Source: Peptococcaceae bacterium BICA1-7
GTDB taxonomy: Bacteria; Bacillota; Desulfotomaculia; Desulfotomaculales; Desulfocucumaceae
NCBI GenBank assembly: GCA_000802095.1
Contig: JUEB01000029.1
Location: 124,001 to 188,000 of the forward strand
DNA length: 64,000 nt
Direction of reading: 5' to 3'
In this document: positions 56,086 to 64,000 of the stretch, one piece after another
Numbering within the stretch: position 1 is the first letter of the stretch
How the letters are laid out: the number at the start of each line of letters is the position of its first letter
Notes under the pieces: generated by a model
What the model was told of the DNA's origin: nothing
Databases searched by the model: none
Seen by the model: the letters and a program-made list of their open reading frames with translations, nothing else
Program-made: the position numbers and the translations under genes

Positions 56086-57537
56086 GTGATAGGAATAAAA
56101 AAGTATGATCAAATAATAAATAGAATTAAGGACCTTGTCAGGCTGGAAACTCTGAAAGATGGTGAGCGGGTGCCCTCTGTCCGCTCCATGTCCAAACAAA
56201 TGGGTGTTAGTGTAATGACCGTTCTTGAGGGGTATCGCCGCCTGGAGAATATGGGGTTGATTGAAAGCCGGCCGCAAAGCGGATACTATGTTTGTTCCAG
56301 TGCTCTTCGCAGGGCACATCAGTTGGCGCGTCCCCCCCAGGCAACCCGGTTGGATATTGCTCTCAGGACTGAAGCGGTAATGATTCCGAAGGCGGTGGAA
56401 AGGCTTCTAGCTCTAGCATTAAGAAAGGGCGTTCTACCTCTTGGCACTGGGATGCCCGCACCGGATTTTTTTCCCAGCGAAGAACTGAGCATACGCCTGG
56501 CCCGGGCTGCCCGCACCGATCCAAAACTGGTTAACAGGTATTGCGTTGGCAGGGGACACCACTCCCTGGTGAAAATGATTTCCAGATGGATGATTGAAGC
56601 TGGGTGCGCCGTCCCGGAAGAGGAGATTGTTGTAACAGCTGGAGCAACCCAGGCGCTGATGCTGGCCATAAGATCATTGACCCGGCCAGGAGATACAGTT
56701 GCTGTTGAATCACCCGGTTACTACGGTTTTTACTCCCTTTTGCAGTTTTTTAACCTAAAAGCGGTTGAAATACCATGCGACCCGCAAAGCGGGCTGGCGG
56801 TGGATGCATTGCAAACCATATTGCGCCAGGGGCTGAAACCCGCCTGTTTAATATTGTCGCCCAGTTACTCCAATCCGACGGGAGGGGTGATGCCTGATGA
56901 TAATAAGGAGGCGCTGGTTAAGCTTTGCTTAAAACATAACCTCCCAATCATAGAAGATGATACATTTGGAGAGCTGACCTTCAATACTTACCGTCCTCGC
57001 CCATTAAAGGCGCTGGCTCCGGATAGGGTGATTTATGTAGGGAGTTTCAGTAAGATACTTGCTCCGGGATACAGGATTGCCTGGTTGGCCGGTGGGCGTC
57101 ACACCAGTGACATACTGCGCTGTCATGCCATGTCCGTTCTTGCAACACCCGTGGCAACGCAGCTGGCGCTGGCATCATATTTGAGGGATGGAGGTTTGAA
57201 GCGGCACCTGCGGCTTTTACGAAAGAAATACAAGGTAAATGCCGGGCTGTTGCAAGACAAAATTGCTCTTTTCTTTCCGGCCGGAACGCGGACAAGCAAT
57301 CCCCAGGGCGGTCATTTTTTATGGGTTGAACTGCCTCCGGGGCAAGATGCCGTCATGCTTTCTGCAGCTGCGGCTGAAGAGGGAATTTCCATTGCTCCGG
57401 GTGTTCTTTTTTCGTCCCGGCAGCACTATAGAAGAAATTTCCGTCTTAATTTTGCCGTCAAATGGAATGAGGAAGTTGAGAAAGCCATTGCGCGGCTTGG
57501 TGAGCTTTCGTCTAATCTTTTTAAGGCTACTTATTAA
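56086..57537 (+). CDS. MocR/PdxR-type regulator (GntR helix-turn-helix fused to aminotransferase fold)
   Basis: The 483-residue protein has an N-terminal GntR winged helix (GERVPSVRSMSKQMGVSVMTVLEGYRRLENMGLI, quoted in part) and a fold-I aminotransferase domain with SPSYSNPTGG, IEDDTFGEL (Asp) and the PLP lysine in VGSFSKILAPGYRIAW. MocR-type regulators sense PLP or other amines. The start is uncertain: GTG 56086 is only two bases after AAGGAG and ATA 56089 would be next; no better codon exists before the stop at 56077. It is a single gene, convergent with the metallo-hydrolase. A direct target was not identified. Confidence 0.88.
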   Translation: MIGIKKYDQIINRIKDLVRLETLKDGERVPSVRSMSKQMGVSVMTVLEGYRRLENMGLIESRPQSGYYVCSSALRRAHQLARPPQATRLDIALRTEAVMIPKAVERLLALALRKGVLPLGTGMPAPDFFPSEELSIRLARAARTDPKLVNRYCVGRGHHSLVKMISRWMIEAGCAVPEEEIVVTAGATQALMLAIRSLTRPGDTVAVESPGYYGFYSLLQFFNLKAVEIPCDPQSGLAVDALQTILRQGLKPACLILSPSYSNPTGGVMPDDNKEALVKLCLKHNLPIIEDDTFGELTFNTYRPRPLKALAPDRVIYVGSFSKILAPGYRIAWLAGGRHTSDILRCHAMSVLATPVATQLALASYLRDGGLKRHLRLLRKKYKVNAGLLQDKIALFFPAGTRTSNPQGGHFLWVELPPGQDAVMLSAAAAEEGISIAPGVLFSSRQHYRRNFRLNFAVKWNEEVEKAIARLGELSSNLFKATY

Positions 57538-57558
57538 TGAACAGTAATGGCTGTCTAT

Positions 57559-58449
57559 TTAAACCATGGAAAAATACTGCCTGTTGCTTTCATAGGAGAC
57601 CGCTATCCGGCCCTCTTCCAGCAGGTAGCCCAGATAGGCCATTACAGTGAGATTCATAAGGCACTGCTGTCCTATATTGGTTATGCTGATCCCCCTTTGC
57701 GAGCACGCTTCCGCCAGAATTTCTTCAGCTGTCAGGGGTTTGTCCAGAAGCTGAAGGATGGTGGAAAGGGTCTCCAGCACCCTGGACCGGTTGGCCTTTA
57801 TCACGGGTCCCAGGTCGCTGACCGGGGACCCGTGGGCAGGGATAAAGAGGCTGTCCTTTCTGGCCTCCAGAAGGTCGAAGGTATCCAGTGCCCGGGCCAG
57901 GTGGCTGTTTAAAGGGATGCCGTGCTTTTCCACCACCTCCGGGGCTATAACCGAGTCGGCGCAGAAGAGGACTCCCCCGGCGGCCACACCAATCTGACCC
58001 GGGGAGTGCCCGGCCAGGTCCACTATCTCTACGCTGATGTCCCCGGCATTGATCACACCGGGCACCACAGTATGGTTTACTGCCACCCCGGGGGCCATAA
58101 AAAATTTATTAAGCAGGGGGGAGGGTGGGTAGGCCCCGGAAAAAAGGTACAGCGGCTCCCACAGGGGGGACTCAATGACTCCCTTTTCCAGCCCGGTGGC
58201 GTATACCCTGGCCCCGGTGGCCTTCACCAGGTGCGGCGCACCCCCGCAGTGGTCGGCGTGGGAGTGGGTCAAAATTATTCCCTTAAGGGCAAAGCCTGCT
58301 CCCAGGATCAGCTTAAGCACTTTTTTACCCGTGCTCTCATCAATGCCGGTGTCAATTAAAAGGGCTTCACCCCTGTCATTGACCACCAGCCCCATGTTGA
58401 CGGCAGAGTCTATGTAATATACCCGGTCGGAAATTTTATTAAGGTTCAT
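57559..58449 (-). CDS. Metallo-beta-lactamase-fold hydrolase
   Basis: The 296-residue protein has the zinc motif LTHSHADHCGG at about residue 60, plus LAGHSPGQIGV, CADSVIA and IPAHGSPV, consistent with a dinuclear glyoxalase-II/lactonase-like hydrolase. The C-terminal helical part from residue 215 (LDKPLTAEEILAEACSQRGISI, quoted in part) resembles the wHTH-like tail of many clostridial MBL-fold proteins. AAGGAG precedes ATG 58449. It is convergent with the MocR gene and divergent from marR. Substrate unknown. Confidence 0.86.
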   Translation of the reverse strand: MNLNKISDRVYYIDSAVNMGLVVNDRGEALLIDTGIDESTGKKVLKLILGAGFALKGIILTHSHADHCGGAPHLVKATGARVYATGLEKGVIESPLWEPLYLFSGAYPPSPLLNKFFMAPGVAVNHTVVPGVINAGDISVEIVDLAGHSPGQIGVAAGGVLFCADSVIAPEVVEKHGIPLNSHLARALDTFDLLEARKDSLFIPAHGSPVSDLGPVIKANRSRVLETLSTILQLLDKPLTAEEILAEACSQRGISITNIGQQCLMNLTVMAYLGYLLEEGRIAVSYESNRQYFSMV

Positions 58450-58570
58450 GGTGGTACTCCTTGTTTTTTTAATTATACATTCTTTCTAAACCAAGCTTTT
58501 CCTGTGCATAATATGTTAAAACATCGGGGAGATGAAAAATGATAACGATTGAGATTTGGAATACAGGTTG

Positions 58571-58629
58571 TTGACAGGTAAGCCCAAAATGAGTAATATT
58601 TATTTACATGCAATTTATTGTAATACAAT
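58571..58629 (+). promoter_or_regulatory. marR promoter and candidate MarR operator
   Basis: TTGACA (58571-58576), 17 bases, TAATAT (58594-58599). The perfect palindrome ATTGTAATACAAT (58617-58629) lies 18 bases downstream of the -10 and 24 bases before the marR ATG, where an autorepressing MarR would bind. Confidence 0.7.
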
Positions 58630-58652
58630 CAATTTTTTTTAAGAGGTATGCC

Positions 58653-59078
58653 ATGCTCAGTGAAAATACCGGCCCCTCAAAATACATATGCTTTAAACTC
58701 AGTAAGGTAATGAGAAAGGTGCAGCGCTATTATGAAAGCAACCTTTCCTCTTTTGGCGTGACACCGGTGCAGTTTTACGTGTTGAGCGCTCTTTGGGAGA
58801 ATGACGGGATAAAATTTAAAGACCTCGCCAGGAGTATAAATATGGACGGCTCTACACTCACCGGGATACTGGACAGGATGGAACGTCTGGATTATGTTGA
58901 GAGAAGGGATGATCCGGAAGATCGCCGGTCCCTGCTGATCTTTTTAAAGGAAAAGGCCAAAAATAATCAAAGGGAAATAGTAAGCCTTGCCGAGAGGCTT
59001 AATAAAGAGATTAAAGAACAATTTTCCGAAGAAGAATTTGCTATTTTTGAAAAGGTTTTAAATAACCTTGCCCAATAA
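58653..59078 (+). CDS. MarR-family transcriptional regulator
   Basis: The 141-residue protein has a MarR winged helix: VTPVQFYVLSALWENDGIKFKDLARSINMDGSTLTGILDRMERLDYVERRDDPEDRRSLLIFL (quoted in fragments) with the DRR wing motif. It is likely autoregulated by the palindrome at 58617. ATG 58653 follows AAGAGG; the frame is open further upstream. The ferredoxin/OYE operon starts 125 bases downstream behind a different palindrome (59121), so control of it by MarR is possible but unproven. Confidence 0.9.
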   Translation: MLSENTGPSKYICFKLSKVMRKVQRYYESNLSSFGVTPVQFYVLSALWENDGIKFKDLARSINMDGSTLTGILDRMERLDYVERRDDPEDRRSLLIFLKEKAKNNQREIVSLAERLNKEIKEQFSEEEFAIFEKVLNNLAQ

Positions 59079-59120
59079 AGTATTTTTTTGTCTTATATAT
59101 TTGTATACACATAACTGAGA

Positions 59121-59145
59121 TATCAATAATTGATAAACGTATAAT
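59121..59145 (+). promoter_or_regulatory. Palindrome and -10 upstream of the ferredoxin/OYE pair
   Basis: TATCAATAATTGATA (59121-59135), a perfect palindrome, lies just before TATAAT (59140-59145). It differs from the marR palindrome. The -35 is weak. The site would suit an operator overlapping the promoter. Confidence 0.5.
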
Positions 59146-59202
59146 GGGAGGTGTTGGGAGTCTAACGGTTGACTGATTATTTATGTAGAGGAGGATATTA
59201 TA

Positions 59203-60312
59203 GTGGGACACCTGACTCATGACAAGGACGAGGTTTACCGGCTGCTGGCCGAACGACTGAACAAAAATCCTGTGGGGGCTCCTATAAACGATACCCTGAT
59301 GACTATTCTCCATCGCCTCTATACTGAGACTGAGGCCATGGTGGGCAGTAAATTTCCTCTGGTTCCCATGACCCTTGAACAGATTACCGGCATTACCGGA
59401 ATTAAGAAAGATCAGCTGAAAACAATACTGGATGGCATGGCTGACAAGGGATTGGTATTGGATATCCCTCGCCGGGAATCTGTCTATTACATGCTGGCCC
59501 CGATGGTGGTGGGATTTTTCGAATATACCTTCATGCGGGTGCGGGATGACGTGGATATGAAGGATTTGGCAGAACTTTTTCAAGGTTACTTTCACAATGA
59601 AGAGACGAGAGATGAGCTATCCGGTGTAGACACCAGGATTATGCGCACACTGGTATATGAAAGCCTTATACCTGTTGCCGTGGAAACCGAGGTATTAACC
59701 TACGAAAGGGCCAGTGAAATTATCAGGCAGTCCGGGGGAGGCGCCCTCTCCATATGCCCCTGCCGGCATAAGGCCGGTCACCTGGGCAAGTCCTGCGGAG
59801 CGCCCCTTGAGGTCTGCACCTCCCTTGGCACCGCTGCAGAGTGGATAGTGCGCAGAGGTATGGGCAAGCCTGCCACAGTGGATGATTTGCTAAGGGTGCT
59901 GGACCAGACAGAAAAATTGGGGTTGGTTCACAATTGTGATAATGTTTTAAATAAGCCCGCTTACATATGCCACTGCTGCGGGTGCTGCTGCGTAATCATG
60001 ACCGGCATCAAAGAATCCGGTAAGTATGCCACACATCCCAGTAACTTTATTCCTGTAGTAGAATCTGAAACCTGCGTTGGCTGCGGCGCTTGCGCCGACA
60101 GCTGCCATATTCAGGCCATAACTATGACTGATGAAGGAAATGGAGCTGAAGTCCCGGTTGTGAACAAAGACCTCTGCATAGGCTGCGGCGTGTGTTCCTC
60201 GGCCTGTCCCAGCGGCGCGTTAACCATGTCACGCCGCTCTGTCCTGCATGTTCCCCCTGCTAACGCAAAGGAAAAGTTTTTAAGGATTGCCGGGGAGAAG
60301 GGAAGGGTTTAA
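59203..60312 (+). CDS. Cysteine-rich iron-sulfur protein with two 4Fe-4S ferredoxin motifs
   Basis: The 369-residue protein has an N-terminal, possibly winged-helix-like region (residues 1-120), a CPCRHKAGHLGKSC segment near residue 185 and a run CHCCGCCC near residue 262. The C-terminal dicluster ferredoxin domain has CVGCGACADSC and CIGCGVCSSACP. By eye about 19 cysteines occur outside the first 170 residues, enough for two 4Fe-4S clusters plus one or more extra centres. GTG 59203 follows GAGGAGG. Its stop is five bases before the GTG of the flavoenzyme gene, suggesting that it feeds electrons to it. The family is uncharacterised to my knowledge. Confidence 0.8.
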   Translation: MGHLTHDKDEVYRLLAERLNKNPVGAPINDTLMTILHRLYTETEAMVGSKFPLVPMTLEQITGITGIKKDQLKTILDGMADKGLVLDIPRRESVYYMLAPMVVGFFEYTFMRVRDDVDMKDLAELFQGYFHNEETRDELSGVDTRIMRTLVYESLIPVAVETEVLTYERASEIIRQSGGGALSICPCRHKAGHLGKSCGAPLEVCTSLGTAAEWIVRRGMGKPATVDDLLRVLDQTEKLGLVHNCDNVLNKPAYICHCCGCCCVIMTGIKESGKYATHPSNFIPVVESETCVGCGACADSCHIQAITMTDEGNGAEVPVVNKDLCIGCGVCSSACPSGALTMSRRSVLHVPPANAKEKFLRIAGEKGRV

Positions 60313-60316
60313 TACA

Positions 60317-61414
60317 GTGAGTAAAATGTTTGAGCGTACTGAAATAAATGGTATGGCCCTGGAGAACCGTTTTGTTCGATCGGCCACCTGGGAGGGAATG
60401 GCGGACGGTGACGGAGCAGTAACCCCGAAACTGGTGGCCACAATGGCTGATCTCGCCAGAGGAGGGGTGGGATTAATCATCAGCAGCCACTCCTATGTCC
60501 GCCCCGAGGGTCAGGCGGGACCCTGGCAATTGGGAGTTTATAAGGATGAACTTATCCCCGGGCTTCAGGAAATGACTGCGGCTGCCCATAATAATGGCGG
60601 AAAAATTGTAATGCAGCTATCCCATGCCGGAATATTTGCGTCCTCAAAGCTGACCGGCCAGGATCCACTGGCTGTCTCGGATCATGAGGAACCGGGCAAA
60701 AAGCCGTGCCGCCAATTAACAGGGCAGGATATAAAGGAGATAGTTGCCTCCTTTGCTGATGGAGCAAGCAGAGCCAAAGCCGCCGGCTTTGACGGAGTAG
60801 AGCTGCACTCCGCCCACGGATATCTGCTCAGCCAGTTTCTCTCTCCGGTGTTTAACCGGCGTCAGGATGAATATGGAGGAGGTATACTGAATCGATCCCG
60901 CATTCATATCGAGGTGTACCAGGCTGTCAGGGAGGCCGTGGGGGAAAGCTATCCGGTATTAATTAAACTGAACTGCAGGGATTTTGCAGAAAAGGGGCTC
61001 AGTCTGGAGGAATCCCTTCAGGTTGGACGTATGCTGGCTGATGCGGGCCTGGACGCCATTGAACTGAGCGGCGGCCTGCTTACAGGAGGAAGGCTGTCTC
61101 CCAGCCGGCCCGGGATAAAATACGAGGAAGAAGAGGCCTATTTCAGGGAAGAGGCCCGCTATTTTAAAAATGCCCTCGATATTCCGATTATACTGGTGGG
61201 CGGCATGAGATCCTGTCAGGTGGCTGAACGGCTGGTGACAGAGGGGACAGCGGACTACATATCCATGAGCCGCCCATTAATAAGGGAGCCTTTTTTGATT
61301 AATCGCTGGAAATCCGGGGATTTAAGCAGGGCAAAATGTAAGTCGGATAATTTGTGCTTCAAAACCGCCATGGCTGGAAACGGGGTATACTGTGAAATGA
61401 AAAACAGCGAATAA
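60317..61414 (+). CDS. NADH:flavin oxidoreductase / old yellow enzyme family protein
   Basis: The 365-residue FMN TIM-barrel protein has VRSATWEGMADGDGAVTPKLV, MQLSHAG, the FMN-binding ELHSAHGYLLSQFLSPVFNRRQDEYGG core (quoted in part), the LIKLNC strand and ILVGGMRS near the phosphate site. It lacks the extra C-terminal FAD/4Fe-4S domains of 2,4-dienoyl-CoA reductases, so it needs an outside electron donor; the ferredoxin protein encoded five bases upstream is the natural candidate. Natural substrates of such enes are unknown. GTG 60317 has AAGGGTT upstream. A terminator follows at 61433. Confidence 0.88.
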   Translation: MSKMFERTEINGMALENRFVRSATWEGMADGDGAVTPKLVATMADLARGGVGLIISSHSYVRPEGQAGPWQLGVYKDELIPGLQEMTAAAHNNGGKIVMQLSHAGIFASSKLTGQDPLAVSDHEEPGKKPCRQLTGQDIKEIVASFADGASRAKAAGFDGVELHSAHGYLLSQFLSPVFNRRQDEYGGGILNRSRIHIEVYQAVREAVGESYPVLIKLNCRDFAEKGLSLEESLQVGRMLADAGLDAIELSGGLLTGGRLSPSRPGIKYEEEEAYFREEARYFKNALDIPIILVGGMRSCQVAERLVTEGTADYISMSRPLIREPFLINRWKSGDLSRAKCKSDNLCFKTAMAGNGVYCEMKNSE

Positions 61415-61432
61415 AACAAATAAGCAAAAATA

Positions 61433-61459
61433 AAGGTCACCGGAAAGGGTGGCCTTTTT
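61433..61459 (+). terminator. Terminator after the flavin oxidoreductase gene
   Basis: AAGGTCACC (61433-61441) pairs with GGTGGCCTT (61448-61456), one wobble, followed by T. Confidence 0.85.
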
Positions 61460-61539
61460 CTGTGATATATTACTAAGATAAAGATTTTTATACTAAGAGT
61501 TTGGTCTTAGGCATTATTTGCAAAGGAGTTGTAAGATAT

Positions 61540-62331
61540 ATGGAAATACCATTTTCCAGGTGGTATGCCGCGATAGCCGAGCGCAGGTCCAGGAGGAGGT
61601 TTGATTCCCGTCCCATTGAGACTGCGCTGGCAGAGCGTCTTGACAGTATGTGCAGGAAATTCAGGCCTTTTCCCGGCGCAAGGGCGGTGCTGGTGAACCA
61701 GCCCCCGGACAGAATTTTTAAGGGGGCGGTGGGCCACTATGGCAGCATAAAAGGAGCCCCGGCCTTCATCGCCTTTATTGGGGAGTCCGGAGACCCCCAT
61801 GTAAACGAGAAGGTGGGCTATACCGGGGAGGGAATAATACTGGAGGCCACTGCCCTGGGCCTGGCCACCTGCTGGGTGGGGGCGCTTTTCCGGCCTGAGC
61901 AGGCCGCTAATCTGACCGGGGCGGAAAAAAATGAAAAAGTGCTGGCGGTTTCTCCTGTTGGATGGGCCTCAAAAGACCAAACCCTGGAGGAGAGGATCAT
62001 GTCCGGCTTTGGGCGGAACCACCGGCGCAGGCCCCTGGCCGAAATGACCGGCGGCCTGGAGGAAGGAGGCCGCCCCCGGTGGATGAGAGCGGCCCTGGAG
62101 GCGGCCAGGCTGGCCCCTTCGGCCGTTAACCGCCAGCCCTGGCAGTTTGGGCTGGACGAGGGGGGCATAACGGTGTCGGTGGACAGCCCGAAGGACTCTT
62201 ACAACATATCCAGGCGTCTGGACTGCGGCATTGCCATGCTGCATCTGGAGGCGGCGGCGCTGGACTGCGGTGTTCCGGGCAGGTGGCGGCTGCTTGAATC
62301 TCCGGGTGTGGCCCGCTTTACCCCGCTATGA
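61540..62331 (+). CDS. Nitroreductase-family protein (two half-domains)
   Basis: The 263-residue protein resembles the clostridial nitroreductase/TM-nitroreductase group: AIAERRSRRRFDSRPIE, FKGAVGHYGSIKGAPAFIAFIG (quoted in part), EGIILEATALGLATCWVG, and in the second half LEAARLAPSAVNRQPWQF with a flavin-contact-like pattern. It likely binds FMN and reduces small electrophiles with NAD(P)H, but activity is inferred. ATG 61540 has AAAGGAG at a somewhat long distance; TTG 61501 has no site. The stop overlaps the convergent glutamate-synthase-domain gene by six bases. Confidence 0.83.
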   Translation: MEIPFSRWYAAIAERRSRRRFDSRPIETALAERLDSMCRKFRPFPGARAVLVNQPPDRIFKGAVGHYGSIKGAPAFIAFIGESGDPHVNEKVGYTGEGIILEATALGLATCWVGALFRPEQAANLTGAEKNEKVLAVSPVGWASKDQTLEERIMSGFGRNHRRRPLAEMTGGLEEGGRPRWMRAALEAARLAPSAVNRQPWQFGLDEGGITVSVDSPKDSYNISRRLDCGIAMLHLEAAALDCGVPGRWRLLESPGVARFTPL

Positions 62332-63750
62332 GAGTAGGGCAGATCTTTCCGCCATTGCCTCTCTCCCGGTCTCATAGGACTGCAGCCCGCTTATTTCACT
62401 ATAAAAGGACTCCTGCTTTTCCGGGGGCACAAAACCGAGCTGAACGTTTAGCGCCCTGGACAGGAAGGGGTCAAGACAGACAAGGTCATCCCTGTTTATA
62501 TCTCTTAAGGCAACCTTCCCCAGTGTAATGGCCACCAATTCCATTTCCCGGATCGAGGCGTTAAGAAAATAAAAAATGTTTTGTGTGGATTTGTCCAGGT
62601 CCAGCCTGTCCGTCATCTTACCATGATATACCACCATGTCGGTGGGAGGCTCAAAGGGTATAGCGGTGGTGATCTGGTCTCCTACCATGGCCATCAGGGC
62701 GGCTGTTCCGGTGTATACGGCGTTGGCCCCCAACGCCATTGCCTTCAGCATCTGGCCCGGTGTGATCAGCCCTCCTGCGGCTATAAGGCTGACCGATTCC
62801 GTGGCCCCCTTTTTCATCAGGAACTGGCCGGCCCTGCTTACTGCATGCAGGGTAGGCAGTCCCACATCATCTTCCAGGGTGGGTGAGGTCCCATGGGTGC
62901 CTCCCTCGGCGCCGTCCACGGTAATAAAATCACAGCCGGCCTCCAGGGCTATCTGCAGTTCTCTTTCCAGGTGGTGGGCGGCGGCAATTTTAAGCCCTAC
63001 CGGCACCCCGGTTTCCTCCCGGAGCTTTTTCACCAGCTGAATAAAATCCTCTTTTGTGTTTACCCCTTTAAGCCGGGAGTTGATCACTGCGTCCTGGTCC
63101 TCCTGCAGCTCAAATACCTCCCGGTATTCCTCACCTATATTTTTGGCGGAGGATCTCTGGGGTGTGGACCCCTGGGCGCCCTGTCCCAGCTGTATTTCAA
63201 TGGCATCCAGCCTTGAGTATTTTTCCCTGGTGTTCAGCCAGCCACCCCTGTTGTACTGCCCTATAAGGAGTCCCGCCTCCTGCCTCTCCTCTTCCATCAG
63301 CCCGGCCTCACCGGTGTTTGTGGCCGTGCCGGCCATGGTGGCCGCCCTGGCCAGGGCTATTTTCACTGTTTTGGACAGTGCCCCGCCGTAGGACATCCCG
63401 GCGATCATCACTGGAATGGACAGGGAAAGAGGCTTTTTGGCCCTGGGGCCTATAATTGTCGCCGTGCTGATTGCTACATCCTCAGGAGTGGGAAACCGGA
63501 AAAGGTGCACCGGGCTAAAAAGGAGACTGTCCCACGGAGACAGCCGGAGATGGCTGCCCAGGGGCCTGGCCACAGGCCTTCCCTGGGATGCCCTCATGGC
63601 TGTTTCCATAAGGTAAATGGGGTTTACTTTTTTACTGGCGGGGATCATTTCGAAGAGGTTCTCGGTGTACTGGTCTCTCACCATTGTGCGGACGGCATCG
63701 TCCGTAATTTCATTGACAGCTCCCCTCAGCAGCCTGGCCAATATGCCCAA
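62326..63750 (-). CDS. FMN-binding glutamate-synthase-domain protein (stand-alone GltB2-like)
   Basis: The 474-residue protein is a lone GltS central domain: SIPVMIAGMSYGGALSKTVKIALARAA (quoted in part), GTATNTGEAGL, QYNRGGWLNTREKY, LKIAAAHHLERELQIALEAGCDFITVDGAEGGTHG (quoted in part) and AAGGLITPGQMLKAMALGANAVYTGTAALMA. It has no glutaminase domain and no obvious [3Fe-4S] cysteine cluster at the C-terminus, so it is probably not a full glutamate synthase; isolated copies are common in clostridia and archaea with unknown substrate. TTG 63750 follows GGGAGG. A small gene on the same strand precedes it. Confidence 0.86.
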   Translation of the reverse strand: MGILARLLRGAVNEITDDAVRTMVRDQYTENLFEMIPASKKVNPIYLMETAMRASQGRPVARPLGSHLRLSPWDSLLFSPVHLFRFPTPEDVAISTATIIGPRAKKPLSLSIPVMIAGMSYGGALSKTVKIALARAATMAGTATNTGEAGLMEEERQEAGLLIGQYNRGGWLNTREKYSRLDAIEIQLGQGAQGSTPQRSSAKNIGEEYREVFELQEDQDAVINSRLKGVNTKEDFIQLVKKLREETGVPVGLKIAAAHHLERELQIALEAGCDFITVDGAEGGTHGTSPTLEDDVGLPTLHAVSRAGQFLMKKGATESVSLIAAGGLITPGQMLKAMALGANAVYTGTAALMAMVGDQITTAIPFEPPTDMVVYHGKMTDRLDLDKSTQNIFYFLNASIREMELVAITLGKVALRDINRDDLVCLDPFLSRALNVQLGFVPPEKQESFYSEISGLQSYETGREAMAERSALLS

Positions 63751-63754
63751 TGAG

Positions 63755-64000
63755 CTAAACCTCCCGCCGGTTATCCAGGCTTCCCTGGATTTCCTGTATT
63801 CTCTGGGCCATGGCGATACACAGCTGCTTTATTTCCCCCAGTTGCCTGGCGCTGTTCTGCTCTGCCACGGCAATCCCCGCCAGCCTTTGGTCCTCATATT
63901 TGGAAAGGTCGTTAAAATGATCCCTTTCAATCTGTGAAAGTGTCCCGGCCATGGTTTGTATCCTGTTAAGGTCCGAGTGAAATGATGTAAGAGTATCCAT
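63755..64000 (-). CDS. Small hypothetical protein (start at the window edge)
   Basis: An 81-residue frame starts with ATG exactly at the last bases of the window and ends four bases before the TTG of the glutamate-synthase-domain gene. It is largely helical with a coiled-coil character (TLSQIERDHFNDLSKYEDQ; IKQLCIAMAQRIQEIQGSLD, quoted in part). It has no signal or membrane segment. The ATG may be internal if the gene extends beyond the window. Co-translated with the downstream gene by position. Family unknown. Confidence 0.5.
   Translation of the reverse strand: MDTLTSFHSDLNRIQTMAGTLSQIERDHFNDLSKYEDQRLAGIAVAEQNSARQLGEIKQLCIAMAQRIQEIQGSLDNRREV

Overview
The window is a contiguous piece of chromosome from an anaerobic, endospore-forming, Gram-positive bacterium. 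The best fit is the Peptococcaceae (Desulfotomaculum/Pelotomaculum type). Reasons: the gene order around ftsZ, sigE and sigG, two oxygen-independent ribonucleotide reductases, spore-germination and spore-coat genes, many TTG/GTG starts with strong GGAGG ribosome sites, and intergenic gaps full of small repeats. The placement is inference from gene content. No rRNA or tRNA gene was seen.

Layout. 1-11.2 kb is the division and cell-wall cluster: end of ftsW/spoVE, murG, murC, murB, murA, ftsQ, two DUF881 genes, sbp, ftsA, ftsZ. 11.5-16 kb is the sporulation regulatory block: spoIIGA, sigE, sigG, spoIIR and a YlmC/YmxH gene. 16.1-21.2 kb is nrdR-nrdD-nrdJ behind a promoter with two NrdR boxes. 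21.4-31.4 kb holds DUF421/DUF4363, a CwlD-type amidase, a gerA/gerC operon divergent from gerB plus a second gerB broken by an in-frame TGA, a YlbF-family gene, a LysM protein and an FmdB zinc ribbon. 31.5-44 kb runs from a beta-CASP nuclease through pgeF, a PhoP-like regulator, pstB behind three Pho boxes, an HlyD-like gene, ylmE, sepF, proC, yggT, ylmH and DUF167 to a T-box-controlled ileS. 44-64 kb is accessory: a small SASP gene, cotE, larE, a lone nuoB, a TetR/rifampicin-phosphotransferase-like pair, capA, a YcdB/SLH protein, a methyltransferase, a GNAT, a MocR-type regulator, a metallo-hydrolase, marR, a ferredoxin/old-yellow-enzyme pair, a nitroreductase and an FMN glutamate-synthase-domain protein.

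How the genes work together. murG/C/B/A supply lipid II and its precursors, ftsW/ftsQ belong to the septal machinery, and ftsA and sepF both anchor FtsZ. SpoIIR (forespore) signals to SpoIIGA, which matures pro-SigmaE; SigG then drives late forespore genes such as gerA and SASPs. NrdR probably controls both ribonucleotide reductases.

The most interesting non-coding signal is a ~122-nt element present in two nearly identical copies (8625-8746 and 35745-35866). One lies just before ftsA-ftsZ and the other before the operon holding ylmE-sepF, both in the gene-sense direction. It has RNA-like paired segments and matches no riboswitch core I know. Three further intergenic repeat families occur: degenerate ~30-nt tandem units, GGGGACA...TGTCCCC hairpins and a ~185-bp MITE-like element.
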